NCBI GenBank assembly: GCA_041390305.1
Contig: JAWKQE010000003.1
Span: 124,001 to 188,000, forward strand
Reading direction: 5' to 3'
DNA length: 64,000 nt
Source: JACKCR01 sp041390305
Lineage (GTDB): Bacteria > Eisenbacteria > RBG-16-71-46 > CAIMUX01
Positions within the stretch are counted from its first letter, which is position 1. Every line of letters begins with the position of its first letter. Positions 33,945 through 42,615 of the stretch are shown in pieces. Position numbers and translations under genes: made by a program. The notes under the pieces were generated by a model. The model had not been told where the DNA came from. It did no database searches and was given only the letters and a program-made list of their open reading frames with translations.

Positions 33945-34997
33945 TCAGGCGACCGTGACGTCCTTCGAGAGGTAGACGTCCTGGATCGCGTTCAGGAGTT
34001 CGACGCCTTCCTTCATCGGGCGCTGGAACGCCTTCCGGCCGCTGATGAGTCCCATCCCGCCGGCGCGCTTGTTGATGACGGCGGTCGTCACGGCCTCGGC
34101 CATGTCTCCCTGTCCGGACGAGGCGCCACCCGAGTTGATGAGGCCGGAGCGCCCCATGTAGCAGTTCGCGACCTGCCAGCGCGTCCACTCGATCGGATGG
34201 TCCGGGCAGAGCTCGCCGTAGACGCGGTCGTGCGTCTTGCCGAACGCGATCGCTTTGTACCCGCCGTTCGACTCGGGCAGCTTCTGCTTGATGATGTCCG
34301 CCTGGATCGTGACGCCGATGTGGTTCGCCTGCGCCGTCAGGTCCGCGGCCGTGTGGTAGTCCACACCGTTCTTCTTGAAGTCCGGGTTCCGGAGGTAGCA
34401 CCAGAGCACGGTGAAGAGACCGAGCTCGTGGGCCTGCTGGAACGCTTCGGAGATCTCCTCGATCTGACGACGGGATTCGTCGGACCCGAAGTAGATCGTC
34501 GCTCCGACGCCGGCCGCGCCCATGTCGAACGCCTGCTCCACGCTCGAGTAGAGCGTTTGATCGTGCTGGGCCGGATAGGAGAGAAGCTCGTTGTGGTTGA
34601 TCTTGACGATGAACGGAATGCGATGCGCGTAGCGGCGCGACATCGAACCGAGCACGCCGAGGGTGGACGCGACGGCGTTGCATCCGCCTTCGACGGCGAG
34701 CTTGATGATGTTCTCGGGATCGAAGTAGATCGGGTTCGGCGCGAACGACGCGGCGCCCGAGTGCTCGATACCCTGGTCGACCGGAAGGATCGAGAGGTAG
34801 CCGGTGCCGCCGAGGCGTCCTCGGTCGAACATCGACTGGAGGCTCCGGAGGACCGTGTTCGGGCGGTCCGAGTGGATCCAGACTCGCTCGATGAAGTCCG
34901 GCCCCGGGAGGTGGAGGTCCTGACTGGAGATTCCCTTCGCCTTGTACTCGAGGAGGGAGGAGTTCTCCCCCAGGAGTTCGCGGATTCGCTCGATCAT
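33945..34997 (-). CDS. fbaB: Class I fructose-bisphosphate aldolase
   Basis: A 350-residue protein, exactly the length of E. coli FbaB and similar throughout: LPGPDFIERVWI, GTGYLSILPVDQGIEHS, NPIYFDPENI, HRIPFIVKINHNE, YASVEQAFDMGA-like, ATIYFGSDESRRQIEEISEAF, NGVDYHTAADLTAQANH and KRAGGMGLISGRKAFQRPM. It catalyses reversible cleavage of fructose 1,6-bisphosphate through a Lys Schiff base. The ATG at 34997 is preferred because AAGGAG lies eight bases upstream and E. coli FbaB begins at the equivalent point. Confidence 0.95.
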   Translation of the reverse strand: MIERIRELLGENSSLLEYKAKGISSQDLHLPGPDFIERVWIHSDRPNTVLRSLQSMFDRGRLGGTGYLSILPVDQGIEHSGAASFAPNPIYFDPENIIKLAVEGGCNAVASTLGVLGSMSRRYAHRIPFIVKINHNELLSYPAQHDQTLYSSVEQAFDMGAAGVGATIYFGSDESRRQIEEISEAFQQAHELGLFTVLWCYLRNPDFKKNGVDYHTAADLTAQANHIGVTIQADIIKQKLPESNGGYKAIAFGKTHDRVYGELCPDHPIEWTRWQVANCYMGRSGLINSGGASSGQGDMAEAVTTAVINKRAGGMGLISGRKAFQRPMKEGVELLNAIQDVYLSKDVTVA

Positions 34998-35069
34998 CTG
35001 CCGGCTCCTTCTCTTTGCTTCGACACGATCATCCCTATCCAATCGTCCTGATCCGAAGCATCACGTTCG

Positions 35070-36359
35070 CTAGGGCTTGGTCGACTCCTGCTCCGTTTCG
35101 GTCCCGTCACCCGAAGGGACGACGTTGACCGTTCGGCTCGGTGCCTCCGGGAGTTCCACCTCAGCCCCCAGCTCCTTCAGTTTGAGTCCGTACTTCAGCT
35201 CTCTCGGGGCGTCCTTGAATGCCAGGAAGAGCTGGTCGATCGCTTCCTTCTTCTTTCCTCGAAGGAGGAGGATGTCCGCCAGCGTGTCCCGTGCATTCGC
35301 CCTGTCCCCGGGCTCGGTGTATCCGTCCACCGACTTCCGCGCCCAGTCCTCGGCCCGGTCCAGTTCGATCTGATGAGTGCGGCACCACCAGGCGACGTTG
35401 TTGAGGGCGTCGGGGTCGTTCGGCCAGCCCGGATAGCGCCGCTGGTACGCGTCCACAGCGGCGGCCGGATCGTGCGCCAGATAGAGGAGGCGATACGGCT
35501 CGAGCCGAACCGCAGCCTGCTGGATGTTGGGCGCCGAGGACGACTTCGCCTTCTCGAGAGCGGTGGCCAGGAACGGAGCGGCGCGCTCCGCGTCCGGCGT
35601 GCCCTCGGTAACGGCGACGAGGATCGAAGCGACGTTCACGTGCTCTTCGTCGGAGTCGTTCTGGGCGAGTACGTCCGTCGCCGCGCGTTCCAGTTTCGCG
35701 ATCGGGATCTGGCCCGTCCCGTAGCCGCTCGCGGCGGCGTCGAACGACTCCGCGCGGAAGTCGAACGACGAGTTCAGCTCCACGGCCTTCTGGAACGCGT
35801 CATAGGCACCGCCGAAGTTTCCGGACGAGGCCCAGAAGAACCCGAGAAGGGCCGCGTCTTCTGCCGTCGGCGTCGTCTCGTAACGATTCAGTCGCTCGAC
35901 GACCGGCGTATTGGACCGGAGGCCACCGCTGAGATTCTGGATGAAGGCGACCGGGGCCCAGCCCTTCCACTGGTGGAGCGGCCCGCGGTCCGGGTCGTAG
36001 AGCACGAAGGTGGGCGTCGCCTTCACCTCGTGCATCTGACCGATGAACTTGCCCTTGCCCTTCTCCACGTCGATCGACGTGAAGACGAGGCCCGCGAGTG
36101 CCTCCTGGACGGCAGTGTCGGGCACCGTCTGTTCGTAGAAGAGCTTCGTGAAGGCGCACTCCGGGGTCCGGAAGAGCACGAGAAGCGGCTTTCCGGCGGT
36201 CCGGGCGGCGTTCTTGCCTTCCTCCAGGTCGGTGTAGGGATGAGCCGGGGTTCCGTCGGGGCTCTGTGCGGTGGAGATTCCCGCGAGAACGGCGGACAGG
36301 GCGAGCGCGGCGAGGGCCACGACGACGAACGAACGTGCTGGTCGAGTGAGGTGTTGCAT
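35070..36359 (-). CDS. Exported thioredoxin-fold/TPR protein with CXXT motif
   Basis: A 429-residue protein with a signal peptide (SFVVVALAALALSAVLAGISTAQ). A thioredoxin-like domain follows: KPLLVLFRTPECAFTKLF, KATPTFVLYDPDRGPLHQWKGW. The redox motif reads C-A-F-T, so the second Cys is Thr, as in monothiol proteins. Residues about 170-420 are helical and TPR-like (ALLGFFWASSGNFGGAYDAFQKAVEL, DALNNVAWWCRTHQIELDRAEDWARKSV). It is paralogous to the neighbouring gene at 36503-37681, with the same domain order. It is likely periplasmic. The TATACT at 36366-36371 lies seven bases before the ATG, with no ribosome site, suggesting a leaderless mRNA. Confidence 0.75.
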   Translation of the reverse strand: MQHLTRPARSFVVVALAALALSAVLAGISTAQSPDGTPAHPYTDLEEGKNAARTAGKPLLVLFRTPECAFTKLFYEQTVPDTAVQEALAGLVFTSIDVEKGKGKFIGQMHEVKATPTFVLYDPDRGPLHQWKGWAPVAFIQNLSGGLRSNTPVVERLNRYETTPTAEDAALLGFFWASSGNFGGAYDAFQKAVELNSSFDFRAESFDAAASGYGTGQIPIAKLERAATDVLAQNDSDEEHVNVASILVAVTEGTPDAERAAPFLATALEKAKSSSAPNIQQAAVRLEPYRLLYLAHDPAAAVDAYQRRYPGWPNDPDALNNVAWWCRTHQIELDRAEDWARKSVDGYTEPGDRANARDTLADILLLRGKKKEAIDQLFLAFKDAPRELKYGLKLKELGAEVELPEAPSRTVNVVPSGDGTETEQESTKP

Positions 36360-36365
36360 CAAGGG

Positions 36366-36371
36366 AGTATA
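36366..36371 (-). promoter_or_regulatory. -10 element (TATACT) at a leaderless start
   Basis: On the minus strand TATACT ends at 36366 and the ATG begins at 36359, seven bases on, which is where transcription should start. The -35 region is not conserved. The upstream terminator separates this unit from the neighbouring gene. Confidence 0.45.
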
Positions 36372-36374
36372 CAC

Positions 36375-36410
36375 GAGAAAAGGCGCCCCCCGGAGAGGGA
36401 CGCCTTTCTC
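36375..36410 (-). terminator. Rho-independent-type hairpin after the selenothioredoxin gene
   Basis: Read on the minus strand, GAGAAAGGCGTCCC pairs with GGGGCGCCTTTTCTC around a seven-base loop, with one bulge and one mismatch. The T-rich 3' arm replaces a separate U-tract. It lies between the two co-directional thioredoxin-fold genes. Confidence 0.55.
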
Positions 36411-36502
36411 TGTCGGAGCCGAGCCTGGCCCGGTGGGGTGGCGAAGCCCTCGCCTCGGCGAGGACCCGGCGCCGTCCACCGGACCGCTCGTGTGGCCGCG
36501 GA

Positions 36503-37681
36503 CTACTGCTTGGCGGCGAGGAGTTCCTGGAAGCGCGCGAGCTGCTTCTTATAGAACTCGCTGTCCGGATCCTGGGCGATGGCGAGCTTGGTCAGCTCCA
36601 CCGCCTCCGCGCAGTTCTCGAGGCTGTTGCAGATCTCGGCCAGAGTGTCGAGGATCTGCGCCTTTTCCTTGCCCTCGGGAGCGAGCTCGACGCCCTTCTC
36701 CGCCAGCACCTTCGCGTTCTCCAGATCGACCTGGTTCTCGAAAGCCCACCAGGCGTAGCTGTTGAGCTGACCCGCGTCGTCCATCCAGCCCTCGGGCATG
36801 GAAGCCTTCTTCAGGTCGACGGCCTTCTGCGGGTTCTTCTCCACGTGCAGCGCGTAGGTCGGGAGGAGTCCTCCCCTGGACTTCTGGACGGATTCGTCCG
36901 AGGAGTCGGCCGTCCGCTCGACCGCGGTCTTGATGTACGGGACCGCCAGGGTCTCGTCGCCCGCCTGCTTCGCGGCGTAGGACATCATCTGTCCGACCTG
37001 GATGATCTCCATCCCGTCCTGAGACGAGGCGAGGACCATGTCCGCGGCCTTCTTCGTCCGGTCGATGCCGAAGCCCTCGGCCTTGCGCCGACCCGCGGAG
37101 AACGTAGCGTCGAAGATCTCGAACGCGTAGGTCTTCTCCGGGTCGAGGGAGCCGGCCTTCTCGTAGAACTCGACGGCCGAACCGTACTCACCCATCGACT
37201 CGTCGTAACGGGCGAGCTTGACGGCGACTGGCGCGGACGGGCTCTTCGAGAACCGCTCGCGCTTCTCGGAGACGGTGGAGAGATCCGCGAGGGACTCGTC
37301 CAGCATCTCGCCGAGGAGGCTCTTGGAGTAGCCCATCCACCGGTCGATCGGCTGGACTTCGGCGTTCGCCATCACGAACGTCGGGTAGCCCTGCACCTTG
37401 TAGGACTTGGCAAGTTCGATCCCTTCGCCCTTCTCCGCGTCCACCTTGTGGAGCACGACCGAGGAGAGCATCTTCTGAACGTCGGCATCTTCGTTCACCG
37501 CACGGGTGAACTGCTTACAGGCGCTTCACCACTCGGTATAGAAATCGAGGAGAAGTGGCTTGTTCTGCTCGGCAGCGGCCGCGCGCGCGGCTTCGAGCGA
37601 CTCGTACCCGGCCTGGGCCGCCGTCGCAGCGAATACCGCTGCGATAGCGCCGAGAAGGACCGGCTTCGTCAGCATCTTCAT
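36503..37681 (-). CDS. Candidate selenoprotein: exported thioredoxin-fold/TPR protein with UXXC
   Basis: The gene reads continuously from ATG 37681 (AAAGGAA ribosome site) to 36503, apart from one in-frame TGA at codon 52 (37526-37528). Signal peptide: PVLLGAIAAVFAATAAQA. The TGA falls within KPLLLDFYTEW-TGA-SACKQF, exactly where thioredoxins have the first Cys of WCXXC; Cys 55 is the second. The sequence continues as a normal thioredoxin fold (VVLHKVDAEKGEGIELA, KVQGYPTFVMANAE) and then TPR-like helices (DLKKASMPEGWMDDAGQLNSYAWWAFENQVDLENAKVLAEKGVEL-type). A hairpin at 37493-37511 fits the bacterial SECIS pattern. Reading the TGA as selenocysteine gives a 392-residue periplasmic oxidoreductase. 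Otherwise it would be a pair of truncated fragments. A base error (TGY to TGA) remains possible. Confidence 0.75.
37493..37511 (-). promoter_or_regulatory. SECIS-like stem-loop downstream of the in-frame UGA
   Basis: On the mRNA, a perfect 7-bp stem GUUCACC/GGUGAAC encloses the loop CGUGC. The stem begins 15 nt after the UGA and the apical loop begins at nt 22. Known bacterial SECIS elements have the apical loop about 16-37 nt from the UGA and a G among the first two loop bases; both hold here. Confidence 0.6.
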
Positions 37682-37903
37682 AGTGCGCAGGTTCCTTTCG
37701 CGTCCGATCCCGGCGGCTCCCCGGCATGAGCCGTGTCGACAGGGTAGGGATCGGTTTGGTTCCACCCCGGAGTCACTCTCCGAGACGCATGTGCGGCCGC
37801 ATTCGTTCGAGCGACCGTTCCTCCGGGACGCTCTCCCTCCCCGGCGGACTGCTGGGGAGAATACAGCAAAGACGGCCCGAACGTGACGGGGAGGCGAAGA
37901 TCC

Positions 37904-37928
37904 TTGTTGCAACAAACGAATATTCGTT
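37904..37928. promoter_or_regulatory. Double palindromic operator candidate
   Basis: TTGTTGCAACAA (37904-37915) and AACGAATATTCGTT (37915-37928) are both perfect palindromes and share one base. Such AT-rich dyads in a GC-rich genome typically bind dimeric HTH repressors such as TetR-family proteins. The site sits between divergent genes and could control either. Confidence 0.55.
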
Positions 37929-37942
37929 CGGCAGACGACGCC

Positions 37943-38021
37943 CAGATCGGTGACGTGCCGGACCGATGGCCGTGGGTTCGGTGGCGCCGGATCGGTGGCC
38001 GCCAGACCGATGACGTGCCGG
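37943..38021. repeat. 19-bp direct repeat, 60 bp apart
   Basis: CAGAYCGRTGACGTGCCGG occurs at 37943-37961 and 38003-38021 with two differences. A further partial copy, CCAGGTGACGCGCCGG, follows at about 38022. The meaning is unknown; the region is intergenic. Confidence 0.5.
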
Positions 38022-38190
38022 CCAGGTGACGCGCCGGCACGATGACGCACCAGGCTCTGGCGCTCCCGGCACGGAAACGTGGGGAGGACGCCCATCCTGG
38101 CGATGTGCACCGATTCGTGGAACACTGCGGCGAGACCGTTTGGGCCCAGGGCTTCGGCAGGACGAAGCTCCGGTACGTCTCGGAGATGCC

Positions 38191-39755
38191 GTGAACCTCT
38201 TCGACCGACTTCTCGAATCCCACCGATCCGACCCGGATCGACTCCTCCTCCGCACCGCCGACGGCGCCGAGCTGTCGTACCGGGACGTCGATCGGATCTC
38301 GGCCCGCTTCGCCTGGGTCCTTCGGGATCGCGGAGTCCGGGCGGGCGATCGGGTCGCGGTTCAGGTGGAGAAGTCGCCCGAGGTGCTGGCGCTCTACCTC
38401 GCCGTCCTTCGTCTCGGTGCGGTGCATCTGCCGCTCAACACGGGCTACACCGCACGTGAGGTCGCGTACTTCCTGGAGGATGCGACGCCGGCCGTGTTCG
38501 TCTGCTCTCCCGCGTCGGCGGGGCCGCCGAGCCAGCAGGGGAGTCTTCCGCAGATCCTCACCCTCGGCGGCGCCGGTGGCGGAGGCGGCGAAGACGGTGA
38601 TCTCGTGGCCGAGTCGGAAGCGCACCCGGATGAGTTTCCGACCGTCGATCGGTCTCCTTCCGATCTCGCGGCGATCGTCTACACCTCCGGGACGACGGGG
38701 CGTCCCAAGGGAGCGATGTTGTCGCACGGGAACCTCCTCTCGAACGGGGAGGTTCTGCGTGCGGCGTGGCGGTTCACGGAGCAGGACGTCCTGCTCCGCG
38801 CGCTTCCGATCTATCACGTGCACGGTCTTTCGTCGCGATCCATACCGTGATGCTGGCGGGAGCGTCCCTGCTCTGGCTTCCCAGGTTCGAGGTGGACGTC
38901 GTTCTCGATCTGCTACCGCACGCGACCTCGTTCATGGGCGTGCCGACCTACTACTCCGGCTTCTCTCCGGTCCGGAACTGGATGGAAAGCTGGTGGAAGG
39001 CGTTCGTCTCTTCACGTCCGGGTCGGCGCCGTTGTCTCCCGAGACTCACCGGGAGTTCTCCCGGCGGACCGGACACGCCATCCTCGAACGCTACGGGATG
39101 ACGGAGACGGGAATGATCGCCTCGAATCCGTACGAGGGCGACCGGATCCCTGGAAGCGTCGGACCACCGCTGCCGGGAGTGAGCGTACGCATCGCCGATC
39201 CCGAGAGCGGCGAACCGCTGCCCATCGGTGAGGTCGGAGTGATCGAGGTCAGGGGCGAGAACGTCTTCTCCGGCTACTGGAACCTGCCCGAGAAGACGCG
39301 CGAGGAGTTTCGAGCGGACGGCTTCTTCGTCACGGGCGACGTGGGGCGGATCGACGAGCGCGGCTACGTCTCCATCCTGGGAAGAGGCAAGGACCTCGTG
39401 ATCAGCGGCGGACTGAACGTCTATCCGAAGGAGATCGAGGACGAGATCGACGCACTGCCCGGAGTGGCCGAGAGCGCGGTCATCGGCGTACCGCATCCGG
39501 ACTTCGGTGAGGCGGTCGTCGCCGTGGTCGTTCCGAAGGCGACGGAGAGCGCATCCGAGCGCGCGGAGGGCCGCTCACCTCGCCTACCGAAGCACGGCTC
39601 AGCGGAGACGAGATCGTAGCGCGCTTCGGGAGAACCTGGCCGCGTTCAAGCTCCCGAAGGCGGTGGTCTTCGTCGACGAACTCCCGCGCAACACGATGGG
39701 CAAGGTCCAGAAGAACGTGCTGCGGGAGTCGCACCGCGGACTTTTTGCAGAGTAG
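38191..39755 (+). pseudogene. matB: Malonyl-CoA synthetase (AMP-forming ligase), frameshifted
   Basis: The sequence matches MatB-type acyl-CoA ligases: VAVQVEKSPEVLALYLAVLRLGAVHLPLNTGYT, the P-loop YTSGTTGRPKG, FMGVPTYY, RYGMTETGM, the GYWNLPEKT and LGRGKDLVISGGLNVYP motifs, and the C-terminal LPRNTMGKVQKN. The reading frame changes at about 38829 (a missing base in TTT), about 38955 (a missing C), about 39573 and about 39625. No continuous protein is possible as given. Either the gene is decaying or the assembly has several single-base errors. It begins with GTG 38191 after GGAGA. A functional product would make malonyl-CoA from malonate. Confidence 0.8.
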
Positions 39756-39860
39756 AAACCCACCGTGGCGCTTCGCCGAGCCGACATCGCTGCTACGTTC
39801 CGAGCAGACGCCGTGCCAGGACGACACGGTGTCTCGACGACTCTGCGTCTCGGCTAGTTC

Positions 39861-39908
39861 GCTCCCCGGCTACTTCGCGCCCCGGCTACTCCGCTCCCCG
39901 GCTACTCC
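39861..39908. repeat. 16-bp tandem repeat at the end of the ATP-grasp gene
   Basis: Three units of GCTCCCCGGCTACTCC-type sequence follow in tandem from 39861, the last overlapping the stop codon of the ATP-grasp gene (minus strand). The units differ at one or two positions. Confidence 0.6.
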
Positions 39909-41122
39909 GCGTAGAGCGTGAGGTCGGTTCCGACTCGATCCGCCATCTGGAGGCAGGTGTGGAAGTCGGGGTGACGAACGACCAGGTAGCCATCACTCGT
40001 GAGTGACCGGCGGAAGCTCTTCTTCGCCGCGCCGATGGGGGAGAGCTGGACGGCCGCGACATGTGACCCGAACTCGCTCATCAAGTGGTCGAGTCCCTCG
40101 ATGCGCGCGATGCTCCCCTCGCCGATCGCCCGCTTGAAGATGATCGCCGCGTTCCACTTCCGATCGATCGGCTGACTGAACCGGCCGTGGCAGACGGCTT
40201 CGGCCCAACCACGGAAGAGGTCGATGTCGCACGTGTAGTTCATGAGGTCCACGGTCCGTCCACCCGGGGGACGCGCGCCGATCTCGCCGAACACCGCTTC
40301 GCCGTCCGGCTTCCGGTACCACTCCATGTGCGTGAACCCGGTCCGGAATCCGAGCGCCTTCAGCACGGCCTTGCCCATCCGAACGCCGTCCGCGATCGAC
40401 TCGTGCTCCAGGTTGCGGAGCGCGATCGTCTGCGGAGAGATCCACTCGATCGTCTGGATCTGGAGGGCGCGCGGCCGATAGAGGAAGACGTTCGAGAACG
40501 CGATCTCACCGTTGATGCAGACGGTGTCGAACGTCATGTCGTCGCCTTCGATGAACTCCTCGACGCTCACCTCCGGCACGTGGCCGAGCGCGGGGAAGAT
40601 GTTCTCGAGCTCTTCGCGGTTGTTGATCCGGTAGGTGTCCTTCGCGCCCGCCCCCGCGATCGGCTTGACCACGAGCGGGTAGCCGACGATCTCTTCGGCG
40701 GCGTGGCGGACGCCGTCCGCGGTCGTCGCGCGTGCGTGACGCGGAGTCCGGATGCCGTGCTGGTCCAGCACCTGCTTCATCGTCTCCTTGTCACGGAACG
40801 GCATCGTCTCCTGCACCGTCATTCCGGGGAGGCGGAGCATCTCGCGGACCTTTGCGGCCAGGATCATCCCGGGCTCCCAGAGGCACTCGACGACGTGGAT
40901 CTCGGTCTGGCTCGCGATCTTCCGAACCTCGTCGATCACCGGCCCTTCGTCCCACAGACTCCCGACCCGAACGTAGGCGGAGAGCGCCTTCTGTGCGCGT
41001 TCCGGGAGCGCACCCAGCGGCTGGTCGCCGATCCCGATGACGCGCGCACCGACCGAAGCGAGCCCCTCGGTGAAGAACGGCATCTCCGCGGGGAAACCGG
41101 GGGAGATCATGAGGACGTTCAC
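39902..41122 (-). CDS. ATP-grasp family ligase
   Basis: A 406-residue ATP-grasp protein. It has an N-terminal pre-ATP-grasp Rossmann-like domain (VLMISPGFPAEM, VIGIGDQP). The central ATP-binding region includes YPLVVKPIAGAGAKDTYRI and VEEFIEGDDMTFDTVCI, and FGEIGARPPGGRTVDLM supplies the Mg2+-binding Glu/Asn-type segment. Such enzymes join a carboxylate to an amine or thiol through an acyl phosphate; the substrates are not evident. The start is GTG 41122, with AAAGGAG about 15 bases upstream. It stands alone. Confidence 0.82.
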   Translation of the reverse strand: MNVLMISPGFPAEMPFFTEGLASVGARVIGIGDQPLGALPERAQKALSAYVRVGSLWDEGPVIDEVRKIASQTEIHVVECLWEPGMILAAKVREMLRLPGMTVQETMPFRDKETMKQVLDQHGIRTPRHARATTADGVRHAAEEIVGYPLVVKPIAGAGAKDTYRINNREELENIFPALGHVPEVSVEEFIEGDDMTFDTVCINGEIAFSNVFLYRPRALQIQTIEWISPQTIALRNLEHESIADGVRMGKAVLKALGFRTGFTHMEWYRKPDGEAVFGEIGARPPGGRTVDLMNYTCDIDLFRGWAEAVCHGRFSQPIDRKWNAAIIFKRAIGEGSIARIEGLDHLMSEFGSHVAAVQLSPIGAAKKSFRRSLTSDGYLVVRHPDFHTCLQMADRVGTDLTLYAE

Positions 41123-41406
41123 TCTGCTGGACTCCTTTGATGGTGCGACTCTGGTGGTGCGACTCGGACGGCGCGACCGCATGTCTACAGCTTCTTGGAC
41201 GGTGTGGATTCTAGCGCAAGTTCGGCGGGGCGGGGAGGGAGGGTGGGCCGATGGGTGACGCGGCCGATTCCGAGCAGCTGACAGCGGTCACCGTCGGCTG
41301 CTCTCCGATACGCGGCGTTTCCGTCGATGCGGCGGCCCGGCTGGCGGCGCGTCCGGCCGAGCCGCTCGATCCCACGAGGGCGAGGCTGCCCGAGGAGCGG
41401 ACGGCC

Positions 41407-42615
41407 TCAGCGCGAGGCCGCGGGGACCGCGACCTTGGCCAGAGCCTGCTCGAGATCGTCCCTCAGATCCTCGAACGCCTCGCATCCGACCGACAGGCGG
41501 ATCAGGTCGTCGCTGATGCCCGCCTCCATCCGCTCCTCCCGGGGAAGCGAGGCGTGGGTCATCGACGCGGGGTGCTCGATGAGCGACTCGATCCCACCGA
41601 GGGAGACGGCGAGCACCATGAGTTCGACCGAGTCGATCATGGTCTTCGCGCCTTCGAATCCTCCGGCGACGCCGAATGAGATCATCGCGCCCGGGCCCAC
41701 CATCTGTGCCTTGGCCAGCTCGTGTTGCGGGTGGGAGGGAAGCCCTGGATACGAAACCCACTCGACCTTGGGATGCGCGTCGAGCCACGTGGCGAGCTTC
41801 GCGGCGGTCGCCATGGCCGTGTTCACCCGCATCGAGAGCGTCCGGATCCCGCGGAGAACGAGCCAGGCCTGGTGCGGATCCATGGTCCCTCCGAGCGAGC
41901 GGAGGACGGTCTCGATCCGGGAATGCACCTCACGATTCGCGGAGACGATGATGCCGGCCACGACGTCGCTGTGACCGTTGAGGTACTTCGTCATGCTGTG
42001 GAGAACCACGTCGGCGCCGAGGCGGAGCGGCTTCTGGAGCACGGGCGAGGAGAACGTGTTGTCGACGACGAGCAGGGCTCCGCAGTCGCTCGCGAGGTGG
42101 CTGCATGCGGCGATGTCCGTGATCTTGATCGTCGGGTTGGCGGGGCTCTCGATGTAGATCATCTTCGTGTTCGGACGGATCGCTCTCCTTACTGCGTCGA
42201 TGTTCTCGGTGGGGACGAACGTCGACTCGATTCCGAACCGCGAGAGATGCTTCTCCGCGAGTCCGCGGGTGGGGCCGTAGACGGCGTCCGTACCGACCAC
42301 GTGGTCACCGGCGCTGAGAAGGCTGAGGAACACGGTGGAGACGGCCGCCATTCCGCTCGCCGTCGCGAGCCCGCCGTACCCATCTTCGAGTTCGGCCACG
42401 CACTGCTCGAGTGCATGGGTCGTCGGGTTGCCGAGCCGCGTGTACATGTAGCCCGGATCACGCCCGGCGAAGCGGGCGGCCCCCTCGTCCGTGTTCTGGA
42501 AGGAGAAGGTGGAACTCTGGTAGATGGGGACGGAAACACCGCCATGCAGCGGGTCGGGTGCGGGGCCCGCGTGGACTACCTTGGTTTCCGGACGCATCTT
42601 GGGGTTCGAAGTCAT
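41407..42615 (-). CDS. PLP-dependent trans-sulfuration enzyme (cystathionine/methionine gamma-lyase type)
   Basis: A 402-residue Cys/Met metabolism PLP enzyme of normal length. YMYTRLGNPTTHALE and PLP-Lys segment LHSMTKYLNGHSDVVAG mark the family. HAGPAPDPLHGGVSVPIYQSST opens the fold, and VSLGGIESLIEHPASMTHAS closes it. Sequence best fits methionine gamma-lyase or cystathionine gamma-lyase; the exact reaction cannot be decided. A very strong GAGGAGGGAG ribosome site precedes the ATG. Confidence 0.88.
   Translation of the reverse strand: MTSNPKMRPETKVVHAGPAPDPLHGGVSVPIYQSSTFSFQNTDEGAARFAGRDPGYMYTRLGNPTTHALEQCVAELEDGYGGLATASGMAAVSTVFLSLLSAGDHVVGTDAVYGPTRGLAEKHLSRFGIESTFVPTENIDAVRRAIRPNTKMIYIESPANPTIKITDIAACSHLASDCGALLVVDNTFSSPVLQKPLRLGADVVLHSMTKYLNGHSDVVAGIIVSANREVHSRIETVLRSLGGTMDPHQAWLVLRGIRTLSMRVNTAMATAAKLATWLDAHPKVEWVSYPGLPSHPQHELAKAQMVGPGAMISFGVAGGFEGAKTMIDSVELMVLAVSLGGIESLIEHPASMTHASLPREERMEAGISDDLIRLSVGCEAFEDLRDDLEQALAKVAVPAASR

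Larger units (their letters stand above)
37682..38190. other. Divergent intergenic region between selenothioredoxin and malonyl-CoA synthetase
   Basis: A 509-bp gap between divergently read genes. It contains two adjoining perfect palindromes (37904-37928) in an AT-rich pocket and a 60-bp direct-repeat arrangement (37943-38021). No gene is supported. Confidence 0.5.

Noticed and set aside
36503..38125. Two separate genes or a nonsense-mutated pseudogene at the UGA
   Set aside because: The frame is exactly continuous, the UGA falls on a redox Cys position, and a SECIS-like hairpin follows; a pseudogene would not predict this coincidence.
41123..41406. Plus-strand frame between the ATP-grasp and trans-sulfuration genes
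   Set aside because: It overlaps the minus-strand trans-sulfuration gene and shows no domain or ribosome site.
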